Below are positions 46,401 through 55,889 of a stretch of 64,000 nt of DNA, piece by piece. Origin of the DNA: Amorphophallus konjac (taxonomy: Eukaryota > Streptophyta > Magnoliopsida > Alismatales > Araceae); the NCBI GenBank assembly GCA_022559845.1, contig CM040128.1:271752698-271816697 (forward strand), written 5' to 3'. Both the position numbers and the translations under genes were made by a program. Positions within the stretch are counted from its first letter, which is position 1. The number at the start of each line of letters is the position of its first letter. Below the pieces are notes generated by a model. The model ran no database searches. It saw only the letters and a list, made by a program, of their open reading frames with translations, and was not told where the DNA came from.

Positions 46401-49400
46401 GATTATCTGGAAACAAGGTCAAATAAGGTATTTAGCCTAAGGGGCCCAAAAAGAGATGAGCCAGGATAAAATGCAAGTGGCAGCAGCAGCACAGATGGAA
46501 GGATGAGGTTATTGCACATCAAGGAGCAGTAGGAACAGACCAGCTACGAGAATTAGAAGGCATGGGGGGAGAGTGCAACTGGCAGTCACGTCAATCTGCT
46601 CTGATCCTTATATCCTTATGCGCAATCTCTTTGTTCTTCCTTTTCTCTTCTGTGATTTTCTGGCAGGAATAGATGAAGCTTGGAGTGGTCAGTACAATTT
46701 TTTCTTTTAATACTAGTCTGTAGAATAATTTTTCTGGGACAAAAGGCAGAAAGAAGACAAATGTCCAAAATCTATTTTGTTGTCCAGTAGCTGCAACAAT
46801 CTCTATGGTGAGTATGACAGTAACTCTTTTGGTCAGGTATTGGAGCATCATTACCTATTGATAAATCGATCCCTTACTCCAGCTACTTTTTTACATTGAT
46901 TTAACCATGAAATACTGTTCATAGGTAGGGAATTGTCAATTCAAACTGAATCTTACCTAAATGAATGGAAAACCTTAGGATGCAGATAATGAACCGGATG
47001 TTGATAGCTGTCCACATGCTACTCTGAGTGGGGTAGTAGATGTTATTAATGTAGAGCATAGGTTTGCACCAATGATTTTTAGAGGGAAAGTGAGTGGTGA
47101 AGTACAAGGTGACAGAAAAAGAAAAGAGGCAGTAAGAAAAGTAAATGAAGCAGAGTAAGAAATAAACAATAATAAATGCAGCCGGAAAAAGGGAAGCAAC
47201 AGACTGTCAAAATGAAATTTAGAATGACTAGGGCTGCCAAATGTTGTTTGCAAGTTGCAACAAATAAGGAAAACATAAGACATGAAAAAGAATGAAAAAA
47301 CAAAATACAGTGCCATTACAGGATCTTTGTTGGCCAACAAAGGAATGATTAAAAGTAGAATTAACGGATGCTTGTGCCAAGTTATCAAAGAGTGGCCAAG
47401 GGTGAAAAAAATAGGGATGGTGTGCTTAAAAACAGGTTACTGTCATTACCATGTATGGCATGGTTCCTGCTTAGATCTAGTCTGCCTTATCAGGAGTCTA
47501 TCCTGTGGGCCAAGTCTGTGTAAGCACTAGGTGAGCCACCTAGAATCAGCTTGCACTGTTTTGTAATAAATGTATGTGCATGTGTTACAATCAACTGCTT
47601 TATCTAAAAGCATGATTCATATGCTCCGAGTTTAAAGATGGTTGTAGTCCTGCTAATATAGGAGAGTTTTTTAAAAATTGTCAAAAATTGTTGTAATTTA
47701 TTTATGAAGGTTTTTATGTTGCAGTCATTGTTTACAAGTTATAAGTAGTGATTGTGGCTCAATCCAATTGAGTCCCACCACGCCCCGCCCCCTTCACACG
47801 TCACATGTGATTGTCATTGACAAGATCCAAGTAGTTATTCTAGCCCAATCCAGCTGAGTTTCTTCTATCCACAAGTCACGTGTGACTTTCAGTTGGCTCG
47901 TGTTATTGTATTAAACAAGGTTGGAATTGATCGTGGTGCGTAAAACCGAGGTTGTGGAGCTGAATTGGATCCTTGGACTGGCCTGATCCAACCCCGATAA
48001 GCATCGGCTTAGAATTGTTTGGGTTTATCCAATTTCAGTCCAATTCTAACCAATCTAAGTTGAACAGCTTTCTTTCTTTCTTTTTTAAATTAAAGTAAAG
48101 ATTGGATTTCCATGTTAAAATCAGATCATCATTAGCATATACAGACATGAATTGGCTGATCCTGCACACTGTGCATAAAACAGGTTCTTTCTTTGGGCAA
48201 GTGCTAATGTGCTATTATTGAATTTTTATCTTAAAATGTATATTAATTCATCCAACTTTAGTAGATAGTACTAAAATTGTGATCTTTGAAATGTGTCATT
48301 TTGCTATTATTGAGATGACTTGTGGTTTATGACAGAAAGATACAATGAATCTCTTAGTGCTTTTGTGTGTAGAATACTTTGAACTTGATATTTGCTAGGA
48401 TGTTCAATTGGGTATTTGGAGTTTGTCCATTTATGATTATTTACAACCGGCAGAGTTACCACCCTGACCTGCTTGCTGAGTGAAGTTATTTGTGTCATGA
48501 TAAATAAAGTGATATATGAGGGCATATTCTTGTTATATCTGAGGAACTAAACGTGGTTTTTTTGGCAAAATTCTTATGAACAACCCCAGATGAGTCCTAT
48601 TGGATAATTTTAATCCCTAATCTACCAACTCATAATAGGGTTTTTTTCCCATGTCACAGGTTTTGACTGTCTTAACATCATCCAGGGAGCTGATGGATCT
48701 TCTGAGAAAGATAGATGCTGCATATCACTCTAAACCTGCTGCCGCTTCTTTGTCTGTTCGTGATAGTGCTGTGTATAAATGCATTCCGTCCATACGTGAG
48801 CAGTTACAGGTACTTAATTGCATAATTGTCTTGTAAAGGTTTTCATTTACAGTGTGGGGGAGTGACTCAGCCAAAAGAATGCTTGAGAGACAGCAGCTCT
48901 TCTTGGTTAATGGAATATTAAGTTGCTGATGATCTTCTTAGGGTTATTTCTCCAAATTGAAATGCTCTAGTGGTTTAGGTGCTTGGTGCATCTTTCGACT
49001 GGAAGAATTTTTGGGCTTCAATAGCTCTCAGCTTAAGTTTTTTTGAGGAGACATTAGCCCTTAGAAGCCATTTATGTTTTTTTCCAGCTACTATTTTCTT
49101 GTTGAAAGAGGAAGTCAAAAGTGGCTTTAATCTAAGTTTTGTCTAGCAGATCCTTGGCCTTTGTTGCATGGTGAAATGATTTGAGTTCTGACATCTTGAC
49201 TTGTCTAAATAAAATATTGAGCCTAGTCTTCTCATCAATTGATATGGCTTGTACCATTTCCTTTTAAAAAAATCAAGAGGAATCCTTATCATTGAGGTGA
49301 CCTATGAGCTGATCCCAATTGGGACAAGGCTTAGTTTTGAGAAAGATGATGAGGCTTGAGAATGATGATGAAAATGAATTGTTGGTGAGAGTCTATGTTT

Positions 49401-50867
49401 ATGTCAGAGTTTAGTCACCAAAAGCTGAGTTAACCTTTTCTTCTCATGGATCTGCTGTGCATTTGGCACGATGAGTCTGGGTTGAGCATTCTGTGGTTTG
49501 AGTCATGCTGTTCACTCTGATCTTAAAGTTACCCTCCGTGCTGTTCTCTCTTCTCCTAAAGTTACCCTCCGTGATCATTTGAATTGAGTATACTTGGGCC
49601 AATAAAGCTCGCTGCTGTTCATATTATCAGGACTGGGAGAATGGCTTATGTGAGAGTGATGCGGATGGGTCTTTCCTGCATGAGAACTGGAACCATGATT
49701 TGAGACTTTTCAGTGATGTTGAGGATGGGGCGCATCGGTTGCTTCAGGTAATCTCACTTTTATCTCTGCTGCTGGCAGAGAGCACTGCTTCTGCCCCATT
49801 TTCGGCTCATTCTACTGATTGCTTCCCCCTATAATTCTTGTAAATGATGATGGAATTCCTGTATTTCAGCTGCAGCCTCTCATTTTCACAGTTATTTCCC
49901 CATGTATTTTAAATGATGTTGGAACTTTTGTTGTTTGTCTTGCAGTCTCATTTACATAGTCATTTACCCCATATATTTCTTGTAAAGGATGATAAACCTC
50001 CTGTAAAGGATGATAAACCTCCTGTAGGTTGTAGTTTGGTTGCAGTCACCCGTCGAGGACTTACTAAGGATAAATCTCTTCTGAACAGAACTTAGCATAA
50101 AAGCTGGTGCACTAATGCTGTTTTACCCCCATGATGTTTGGGATTCATTATGTTTCTCGTGTTGCATTGATCTTGGCTTTATTTTCAACCGCTGTGTAGA
50201 TTAATGGTTATTTATTTGCATTCTGCAGTTGCTTATTCTGCGTGCAGAGTCTGAGATTCAATCACTTCCCAGTGACAATATGGCTCAAAACCTTCAGAAC
50301 TTGAATACTCTCAGAGCTCAGATGAGCATGCTCTTTGGTGGCCCCGCAACGTTATCTCCTTCACCGGCTACATACAAGGTGGCTGGTAGCCGTGAGAGCA
50401 CACGCGATGAAGGTTTCACCCCCAAGCATCCTGGCGTTGGAAAATCCAGGTGGGCGGATGTGAGGTACAGAGGTGACTGGATGAGGAGGCCTATCTCGGA
50501 CGGCGAAGTTGCATGGCTGGCGAGGCTCCTTGTCAAGCTGTCTGACTGGTTAAATGAAGTTCTCGGCCTCCAGCGGGGCATCGTAGATGTTTCTGGTGGC
50601 GCAGTTTACATCAAATTGGTGCCTAACGATGTTGGCACCGCAGGTGGCACGAAGGAAGCCATATGGATGTTGTTAGCATTCGTTGGGTCTTGGCTGGGCT
50701 CCATAGGTCACGCCCTGGTACGCTTAATGAGAGAACGTGGAATGAGGATAAACCTTAGGCCACTCGCGTCCAAGAAATTTGTGTTGGTGTTGCTTGTTTG
50801 TGCCACTGTGACAGTACTGAGAAAGATTATTGGCATGTCTTCCGTGCTTGTAGCCCCCCACGCTTGA
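21803..50867 (+). CDS. SMPD4-like sphingomyelin phosphodiesterase (four exons)
   Basis: Exons are 21803-23344, 48660-48809, 49631-49747 and 50229-50867. Each length is a multiple of three and every junction is GT-AG in phase 0, giving 815 residues. The protein resembles the SMPD4 / mit_SMPDase family (PF14724), with a conserved central segment around RPLYRFILRTFLFCPIG and FSLWTSYMEPWK (residues about 390-430) and a hydrophobic C-terminal segment (FVLVLLVCATVTVL) that suggests a tail anchor. In animals SMPD4 acts at the endoplasmic reticulum and nuclear envelope and is described as a neutral sphingomyelinase; the plant role is not established. I chose ATG 21803 as the first in-frame Met after the C/T-rich leader. 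Exon 1 is very GC-rich (Ala/Pro near the N-terminus), later exons are not, a gradient common in monocots. Intron 1 is about 25.3 kb and full of transposons. Confidence 0.82.
23860..25060 (-). mobile_element. LINE (L1-like) remnant, 3' part of ORF2
   Basis: Read on the minus strand, short islands resemble the C-terminal region of plant L1 ORF2: a Trp/Ser-rich stretch ending SKSWKILVKSM (about 24,750), possible zf-RVT-like residues near 24,100-24,300, and WPIRGERNCHIFQG (about 24,040), which matches the usual W-x-ERN-x-x-IF motif. Frames are broken throughout. No reverse-transcriptase core is seen. Confidence 0.5.
25464..28352. mobile_element. Solo LTR, 2,889 bp, of a long-LTR gypsy element
   Basis: It starts TGTCACGCCC, ends GGGTTATTGCA, and is flanked by an exact 5-bp duplication TTAAT (25459-25463 and 28353-28357). 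It contains no primer-binding site and no gag or pol, and carries internal repeats with GAACGCGGTCTG and GCGACC near 26,570-26,800 and 27,500-27,560. The start and length recall LTRs of Del/Tekay chromoviruses of monocots, but the family is inferred. Recombination between two LTRs would have removed the interior. Confidence 0.75.
28406..28849 (+). mobile_element. Complete TRIM retrotransposon, 444 bp
   Basis: Two 189-bp LTRs (28406-28594 and 28661-28849; TGTAGCGG...CATCTACA) flank 66 bp. The interior holds a primer-binding site TGGCGCCGTCTGTGGGAA (28598-28615) and a polypurine tract CAAGGGGGGGCTT (about 28647-28659). The target duplication ATTAT is exact (28401-28405 and 28850-28854). By eye the LTRs differ at about 8 of 189 positions. 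No coding capacity, so it depends on other elements. Confidence 0.95.
28433..28474 (+). promoter_or_regulatory. U-snRNA-type promoter motifs (USE + TATA) in the TRIM 5' LTR
   Basis: GTCCCACATCG (28433-28443) is a perfect match to the plant U-snRNA upstream sequence element RTCCCACATCG. TTATAAA (28468-28474) follows after 24 bp. That gap is the one used by Pol III-transcribed plant U6 genes; Pol II U-snRNA genes use about ten more. The 3' LTR has the same pair at 28688-28698 and 28723-28729. Confidence 0.7.
29000..29395. repeat. AT-rich inverted/tandem repeats around a GATCATGATTAGCACTAAT unit
   Basis: Units alternate in orientation with AATATTAACAATATT linkers, giving many overlapping palindromes. 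Related units at 25,310-25,440 and near 28,353 belong to the same split element. Confidence 0.75.
29676..34592 (+). mobile_element. Non-coding LTR retrotransposon with 1.7-kb LTRs and a tRNA-iMet primer site
   Basis: The LTRs are 29676-31372 and 32863-34592; both start TGTTAGAAT and end GCATCA. They share a GAGAAACCCTGAGAGAGGGT stretch, Pro-codon-like CT-rich blocks and a (CT)n run. Just inside the left LTR is TGGTATCAGAGC (31377-31388), the classic initiator-Met primer-binding site of Ty1/copia elements. The 1.5-kb interior has no recognisable gag or pol. No matching target duplication was found (ATCCC versus CTTAC). Open frames in the LTRs are compositional. Confidence 0.75.
32040..32420. 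repeat. GCCTCTT short tandem repeat and aggc/gcct-rich stretch
   Basis: Four to five copies of GCCTCTT at about 32,377-32,408 are preceded by GC-rich GAGGC/GCCTC motifs that can fold back on each other. They lie inside the non-coding interior of the LTR element. Confidence 0.6.
34593..35270. other. Unassigned intronic sequence
   Basis: I see no gene. A poly(A) run lies near 35,105 and a short minus-strand ORF of 89 codons at 34,830-35,099 has no recognised motif. Confidence 0.4.
37480..39665 (+). mobile_element. Insertion in the copia element, possibly a solo gypsy LTR
   Basis: Copia coding similarity stops near 37,430-37,500 and resumes at 39,690. The insert contains a TATA-like TTTATAAACCC (about 39,205), a GC-rich block and a terminal ATTATTGCA. 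GGGA follows this end and also precedes a possible TG start near 37,630, but the left boundary is uncertain. Confidence 0.4.
38535..38712. repeat. Minisatellite with TAGGGGCATAA core
   Basis: Seven units of about 24-31 bp read like CCCACGTAGGGGCATAACAAC with drift in the last bases. Confidence 0.85.
40290..41410. repeat. Direct repeats of about 210 bp flanking a minisatellite
   Basis: 40,290-40,500 and 41,190-41,400 share GGGGCTTAAAATAGAG, AGGGCGCGTTGGAAAAA and AAAGGGGGTTA in the same order. Between them (about 40,580-41,165) at least ten units of about 45-60 bp repeat the core AAACCACAAAGGTCAGCC. A further pair of about 60 bp (GTGGAGAGGCTA...GGCCAAGGTGAGA) occurs at 41,398-41,463 and 41,611-41,663. 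Confidence 0.8.
41620..43200 (-). pseudogene. Fossil plant-mobile-domain (aminotransferase-like) gene
   Basis: Read on the minus strand, broken frames give a run typical of the plant mobile domain (PF10536-like): GICHVVTATLYDYPCHTGLL, LVERFNS with WNTF, then AIDLWSFPRISGLAISRHPY EEVALDD (42,690-42,880). Further down come ASLVTFVMPHGEEKLLWP and a tail with DEEPSDLPNERQKELALVHR (about 41,790). Several stops and frameshifts make it non-functional. Such domains occur in host MAIL-type proteins and in transposons, including antisense ORFs of Tat-type elements; the surrounding repeats favour a transposon origin. Confidence 0.6.
43300..44880 (+). mobile_element. LTR-like region with TATA box
   Basis: CTATAAATAGG at about 44,160 looks like a Pol II TATA box downstream of a GC-rich array, followed by AT-rich sequence with recurring 'GGAAATTGCA...' phrases. 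No partner repeat was found, so boundaries are not fixed. Confidence 0.35.
43740..43940. repeat. 30-bp minisatellite
   Basis: Units of about 30 bp read GGGTTCTGCAGACCTGGAGG followed by GAGCCCCTCT, with at least six imperfect copies; a stray copy lies at about 43,985-44,020. Confidence 0.8.
44990..48659. other. Remaining intron sequence
   Basis: AT-rich, no gene and no clear transposon ends. A short CA run sits near 45,985 and a diverged tandem duplication of about 85 bp around CAATCCA(A/G)(T/C)TGAGT and CAC(A/G)TGTGA at 47,745-47,910. Confidence 0.45.
48810..49630 (+). other. Intron 2 of the SMPD4-like gene
   Basis: 821 bp, donor CAG/GTACTT and acceptor ATATTATCAG/G. No transposon recognised. 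AAAGTTACCCTCCGTG occurs twice near 49,526 and 49,558. Confidence 0.8.
49748..50228 (+). other. Intron 3 with a three-copy tandem repeat
   Basis: 481 bp, donor CAG/GTAATC, acceptor CATTCTGCAG/T. About 70-bp imperfect units start near 49,822, 49,894 and 49,963; a 21-bp unit with AAAGGATGATAAACCTCCT is further doubled at about 49,980-50,025. The first two long units carry acceptor-like TTTCAGCTGCAG and GTCTTGCAG. Confidence 0.75.
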
Positions 50868-51180
50868 GGGCATGTTTTTCCTAATATTGATAAGAAGATG
50901 TACAGGCGATCGGCTTTTTGTTCTGAGATTTCTGGATGTGTACAGCAGCGTATACACAGGTAAAGTGGAAAGCAAAGGAAGAGATTTTGTTTTCATGTTT
51001 CTTTTCCTACCCACCTGTTGATTCTCCTTGTAAACATGTTTTGAGTGCCGCAGTACATACAGTTTTGCATGCCTCATTGTTTTCCATTTTCGTTTTTTAC
51101 TCTTGATTTATTGTCGCAGGCCGGGATATGCTAGCTATCGGGTGAGTTTCCTGTGGAAGGGACGTGATGACTGAGGGGTG
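50868..51180 (+). other. 3' UTR and downstream flank of the SMPD4-like gene
   Basis: T-rich sequence after the TGA at 50867. No canonical AATAAA is obvious; plant poly(A) signals are loose, so the end is not fixed. Confidence 0.35.
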
Positions 51181-51199
51181 TATCCTAGCATATTGTTCT

Positions 51200-51400
51200 T
51201 TGAGGGCCTGTTTGTTATTCGAACACGGTTACCGTGTTCGACCCCAAAGGGTCGAACACGGTATCCGACCCCGGGTAGAGTGTTTGTGTGTGAGGGAAAT
51301 TGGTGGGCCCCGCATTGGGTCGAACACGGTATCTGACCCCGGGTAGAGTGTTTGTGTGTGAGGGAAATTGGTGGGCCCCGCATTCTTTCTCTCATCTGTT
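51200..51400. mobile_element. MITE-like element with palindrome and 68-bp duplication
   Basis: GGGCCTGTTTGTTATTCGAA is followed by a near-perfect palindrome (51220-51240, arms CGAACACGGT). A 68-bp unit then occurs twice in tandem (51249-51316 and 51317-51384) with one visible difference. The GGGCCTGTTTG start is common in Tourist-type MITEs; the opposite end was not identified. Confidence 0.5.
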
Positions 51401-52455
51401 AATAAATTCAGCCGACAATTTGATTGTCAAAGCGGGCTCGAGAAGATTACATCTTTCCAGTAATTAGACCCTCCGACTTGGACTCCCAAAACTTTCATTT
51501 GTGAATGGTAAAACCCAAGGTGCTTGCCATCCACTTGATTGAATTAGAGTTGGTTAACTGTTAATGAAGTTAAGGAAAAATATGGCGCTGACTTCTCTTG
51601 AGAGGAAGGATCTCGCATGAACACATGAGAGAGAGAGCGAGAGAGAGAGAGTTCCACTCCCATCCTAGTAATCCCTTCAACTGTCTCTCAACATATACTG
51701 TTGAACATGCAAGTATAAACCTGTTCGGGGTTATATTAATCTGTGCAATGCATGTATAGCATTGAATAATTAAATATAATGTTCACCATTGTATTTATGA
51801 CGCAAAGTGCGATATATTTATTGCCTATTGTTGTATTTGGAACCGACTGAAAAGATTAATGAGAAGCGGAAACTAGTTGAGGAGCTTACTGAGATATGTG
51901 ATATGTGGGAATTGGGGGCTACTAGAGTTCCCGTCTCATCTGCACTTGAACGTGTCCGCACTGGCGAGGGGAAGGGGGGACTAGAGGAAGAACTCCACTG
52001 GAAGGGGGGGGGGCGGTCCTCATCCCTCTTGTGTGGCATGTAGTTGCTACCGGCATCGGCAGCTCATATGCCTTTCCATGTCTGAGGGCAAACAAGAAAA
52101 CAGCCCACGACAACATCACATCAGAGAATATGCTAACAAGGGCAACATTTTCTAGGAGAGATTACACGTGCCCAATGTGACGAGCGAAGCAGAGGGTCCT
52201 GATGAGGGCGTGGAAGGTTGGGAAAGGGAGCGAAGGAGTGGGCATGGAGCAGAGGACGTCAATGACCATGAACCAGTCGGTCAGCACGGAGGCCAAGAGG
52301 GAGAGTTTGGATATTTTAATGATTATCTACTTAAAATCATCTGCGGATCAACATATTCTCAGAATATTATGAGGATGTCGAATAGAAGTTAACTCAAGTG
52401 GCATTTAAGTTTTAGAGATGGGAGCGTATCTCGGATTATAGACAAGCAAGGATGG
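51401..52455. other. Intergenic region
   Basis: No gene seen. A (GA)n run is at about 51,626-51,650. Short ORFs near 51,807-52,039 overlap on both strands and have no motif. Confidence 0.45.
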
Positions 52456-53743
52456 TGTCGTGTACACTTGAATTTATAAAGCGGGACCGAGCTACAAGAT
52501 TGGCAGGAGCGAGTTGTTCTCCAAGTGGTCTAGCCGAGTTCCGAGGTCGAGCATCAGCGGGCTTCTTTCCTTCACACTTAAGACGGGTGGTCGAGCGTTT
52601 GGTAGTTGGGTGTAAGACTTTCTTGTCAACAGGGGGTGACGGAGAGGGAGAGAGTGCTCCAAGGAAGTGCTGATTGTTTGGAGCCGAGCTATTCTTGCAT
52701 GGGAAAAGAGAGGTTCTCATTCGGGGGTTATATATCCCTAGAGAATCTTCCGATGTTTAAGTCAATATAGGGGATCTCTGATCTCAAATGTTGGCGAGAG
52801 AGGAGAAGTGAGTTGGTGCCGGGGTGGCACCAACATAGGATTGCACAGAGTGTTAGGGTGCCTTGCTGGAAGCGGCACTAGCATAGGGTTCATACCCAAT
52901 GGAGGCCGTTGGGACCTATCTTTATAGCCGTGGAGTGGAAGTGCCCTCAACATCGGCCTTACCGTCGCGATGGGCATGTCTGTGAAGCGACATGAGGGTG
53001 TCGTTCCCGGGTGCAAGGTTCAGCGGGTCGTGTAAGGGTAGGTGGCTGTAGAGCAACATGCGACCTATGCCAGGGCATCGTGCAGAGAGGGACGATAGGA
53101 GGGGGCATTGGTCCGTTGGTCCTTTGACTGCATATCTGGTATGTTGAGGTCAATGTTGCCATTAAAATGGTTGGAATTTGAAAAATAGGCAGGAGGCGCC
53201 CAAAGCAGCGAGAAGGTGCCACATCATTGGATTTAGTGGGTTGTTTCGAGAGCCCACATCACTTGCCCCCTAGCCCACGGTGCGGGGGTGACATGTGGCC
53301 CAAATTGGGGGCGGCCTGATAGTGGGCAATGCTGGTTACAAATTCCCATGGATAGACACCCTTCCGTATCTTATTTCTTCATGATCACCTGTCCTTAGAT
53401 GATGTGCTAATGATTCGGCCCGGCGGTCTGTATAGAGGAAGGCTTAGGGCCTCTAGTCTCTCCTGTCGTGCAATCAAGGATGTGCTCAAGGGAGGAGACT
53501 AGTTTGAAGGCACGGTAGGAGGCTTGGAGGTCGCAAGGAGCATGTTCATCGGGGGTCTACGAAGGTCGTGCTAGTATCCTGTATGTGGGAAGGTTGCGTG
53601 CATCATGTCTTTGGCTCACACTTCCCCATGGCGAGGCGATAGAATGAGATGCGGGGGTTTGCCACTGGCATGATTCCCCTGAAAATGAAAATGAGGTGGA
53701 GGTGATATCATTGGAGAGAGTTCCTTAGGCAAGCACAGTCCCG

Positions 53744-55730
53744 ATGGGAGTCGGCAGGGAGGGCTCCTTGGAGTGGGGTCCTGATTTGGGGGATGTGGCC
53801 GAGTCGAGTGAGCGTCTTGATGGACCCGTAGGCACTGTAGAGGAGATTGCTTTGGAGCTTACTCAGGAGCAAGTAACCGAGTTGGCTACGGTATATCGTC
53901 TCCCCAGGTATCTTCGGGTAGTAGTCCCTGAGCCTCTGACGACTCGGGCGCACTTTGCTCTTCCTAACCTCCACTGGTTTGTCAAGTACAAGGAGTGTCT
54001 ATTGGCTGGGTTTAGGATCCCAATTCTCTCTCTCACCGTGGAGTTGTTGAGGGCGTACAATAGATCCCCTTTCTAGTTTACATTAGGATCATGGCATTTG
54101 ATTTTCATTTTTCTGTCTTTGTGTATGATGAATGGTATAGACCCGAGTATAGAGTTATTCTAGTTTTTCTTTACTGTGTTTAGGTGTAGTCCCCGACAGA
54201 GCTAGCATGTGATTTATGCATAGGAGTGTCATGAGCTTTTCGCCTTAGTGCCTAGCTCTGGCAGAGGGATGGAGGCGATTTGTCACTGTCGGAGAGGGAG
54301 GTGATAGACATCCTACTGTGAGGGGCACTATATAGTTTGGAAGTTCTTTTATTGAGCTGGTCTGAGTCCATGCCCAGGCCTCATGTGCCATTGGTCGAGG
54401 CTTGCAGGGACATCCCAGGGGGTAGGGTTTGCCCAGCGTTCGTATTAGTCGTGCTGATTTTTCTTTGGCACAATCCAGTACGTGCGGCATGTCACCATGC
54501 TGCTACCAGAACGTTCCTCCGCTCCCTCCCTTGTCCGCATCCTCTGGCAACTTTAAGCTCTAAATTGCCAGCCCAACACCTCCCACCCTTCTATTCGAGC
54601 CACCGCCCCGGTCGAAGCCATCCCCGTCACCGCCTTTGCCACCATGGCCTCCATCAAGCCACTTGCGACCAAGGGTGGTGTACTGTATGTGTGTCATGCC
54701 TCGCTCATACCAACTTTTCCCTGGTATGATCTAATATGTTCGATTTGCAGCGTACCATATCGGTTTGTCAAACCTTGCCATGGGGTGAGTTTTATGAGTC
54801 TCCCATTTCAATGCCTTGTATTTGTACCGAGCATTTGCTTCTCTATTTTGTAGATGTTGTGGAATTCAGTGTGGAAGATATCTTGGCTGAAATCTGGAGG
54901 AGAAGTCCGGGTGAGACAGATGCGGCTGGGCCAACTGGGTTAATCGAAGCAACAATCGAGTCGGATGGGGTGGCAGTCCCTATACTCAAGAGGTTGAGAG
55001 TGCATTCCTCGGAGAGGGGTCTTTGCTCGGTGATGATAGTGCCTTCGAGGAAGGCCCCAATTGGCAACCCTTAATACCGTGGAGGGGGAAGGGCGTGCCA
55101 TTTGACGCATTGGAGGCTGATCAAGGGCAGTGGAGGGTCTTGGATGTGTTGGGCGTATCTAGTGTTGTGCGCCTCTGTCATGATGATTTGGGGGAGCTCA
55201 TGGAGCTATTGTCGCTTCCTAGGGACTTAGAGGAAGCGACTCATGGACCCACGCCTGAGCTATTCAGTGTGCTAACATGGTGGGTGTTGGATGTAGTGGT
55301 CAAGACTTATGGTTTCTCCCGTCATTCGACTAGGGACATAGAGGTAGCTCATACCGGCCTTGAAAATGCCTTGGCTATCCTCAAGAGCTCTGAGGATCGA
55401 GCTCGAGGCTTCTAGGAGTAGGCGTAGGTGGCGAGGAGGGGGACCGAGGATCTAAGAGCCAAGGTCGCGAGGCTCAAGGGTGAGGCCGAGGCCTTGGCAA
55501 TTAAGTTGGCCGAGACTCAAGAGTCTAGAAGGGTGGTGCGGGGCCAAATCACCAAGCTAGAGGAGCAGCTAGCCAGGGCCAGATGGGAGGCCGTGCAAGC
55601 AGTGGCAGTGATTCGCGAGTGGGGACCCGAGGAGTATAGAGGGTCACTCAAATTCAACTTGGATGTCATGCTGGTCCATGGCATTAGTTGCATGTCAGTA
55701 GGTATTCTTGGATGTGTACAAAGACTTTGA
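53744..55730 (+). pseudogene. Fossil antisense accessory gene (gypsy-type transposon domain + coiled coil)
   Basis: Exon-like pieces at 53,744-54,076, about 54,854-55,070, 55,050-55,415 and 55,428-55,730. The first resembles the 'putative gypsy-type transposon' domain (PF04195): YRLPRYLRVVVPEP, then YKECLLAGFRIPI and ELLRAY. It is cut by TAG at 54,074-54,076, after which the same frame continues with domain-like residues (GSWHLIFIFLSL) to another TAG near 54,163. The last piece is a coiled coil (KLEEQLARARWEAV). Strand and position match the open antisense gene at 1-2658, which makes the two homologous in role. Confidence 0.65.
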
Positions 55731-55889
55731 GTGTCCTTTTGACTGTTGAGGAGCTGTTTTCATGTTTTTCCTTTTTTGTGTCGGCCCAATGGCCCCCCTT
55801 TTGTAATTTTTTTGAAAGTATGAACATGGTGTTGAGGTGCCAACTTTGGTGTGAATGCTTCTATTGGCATTGGCCTATGTTGTGGTGTG

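Larger units (their letters stand above)
23345..48659 (+). other. Intron 1 of the SMPD4-like gene, about 25.3 kb
   Basis: Donor AAAG/GTACGG at 23344/23345 and acceptor TTTTTTTCCCATGTCACAG/G at 48659/48660. The protein runs smoothly across (IIQMVLK, then VLTVLTSSREL), so no exon seems to be missing. About 20 kb of it is transposon-derived; the first 500 bp and roughly 45.0-48.6 kb look like original intron. Confidence 0.85.
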
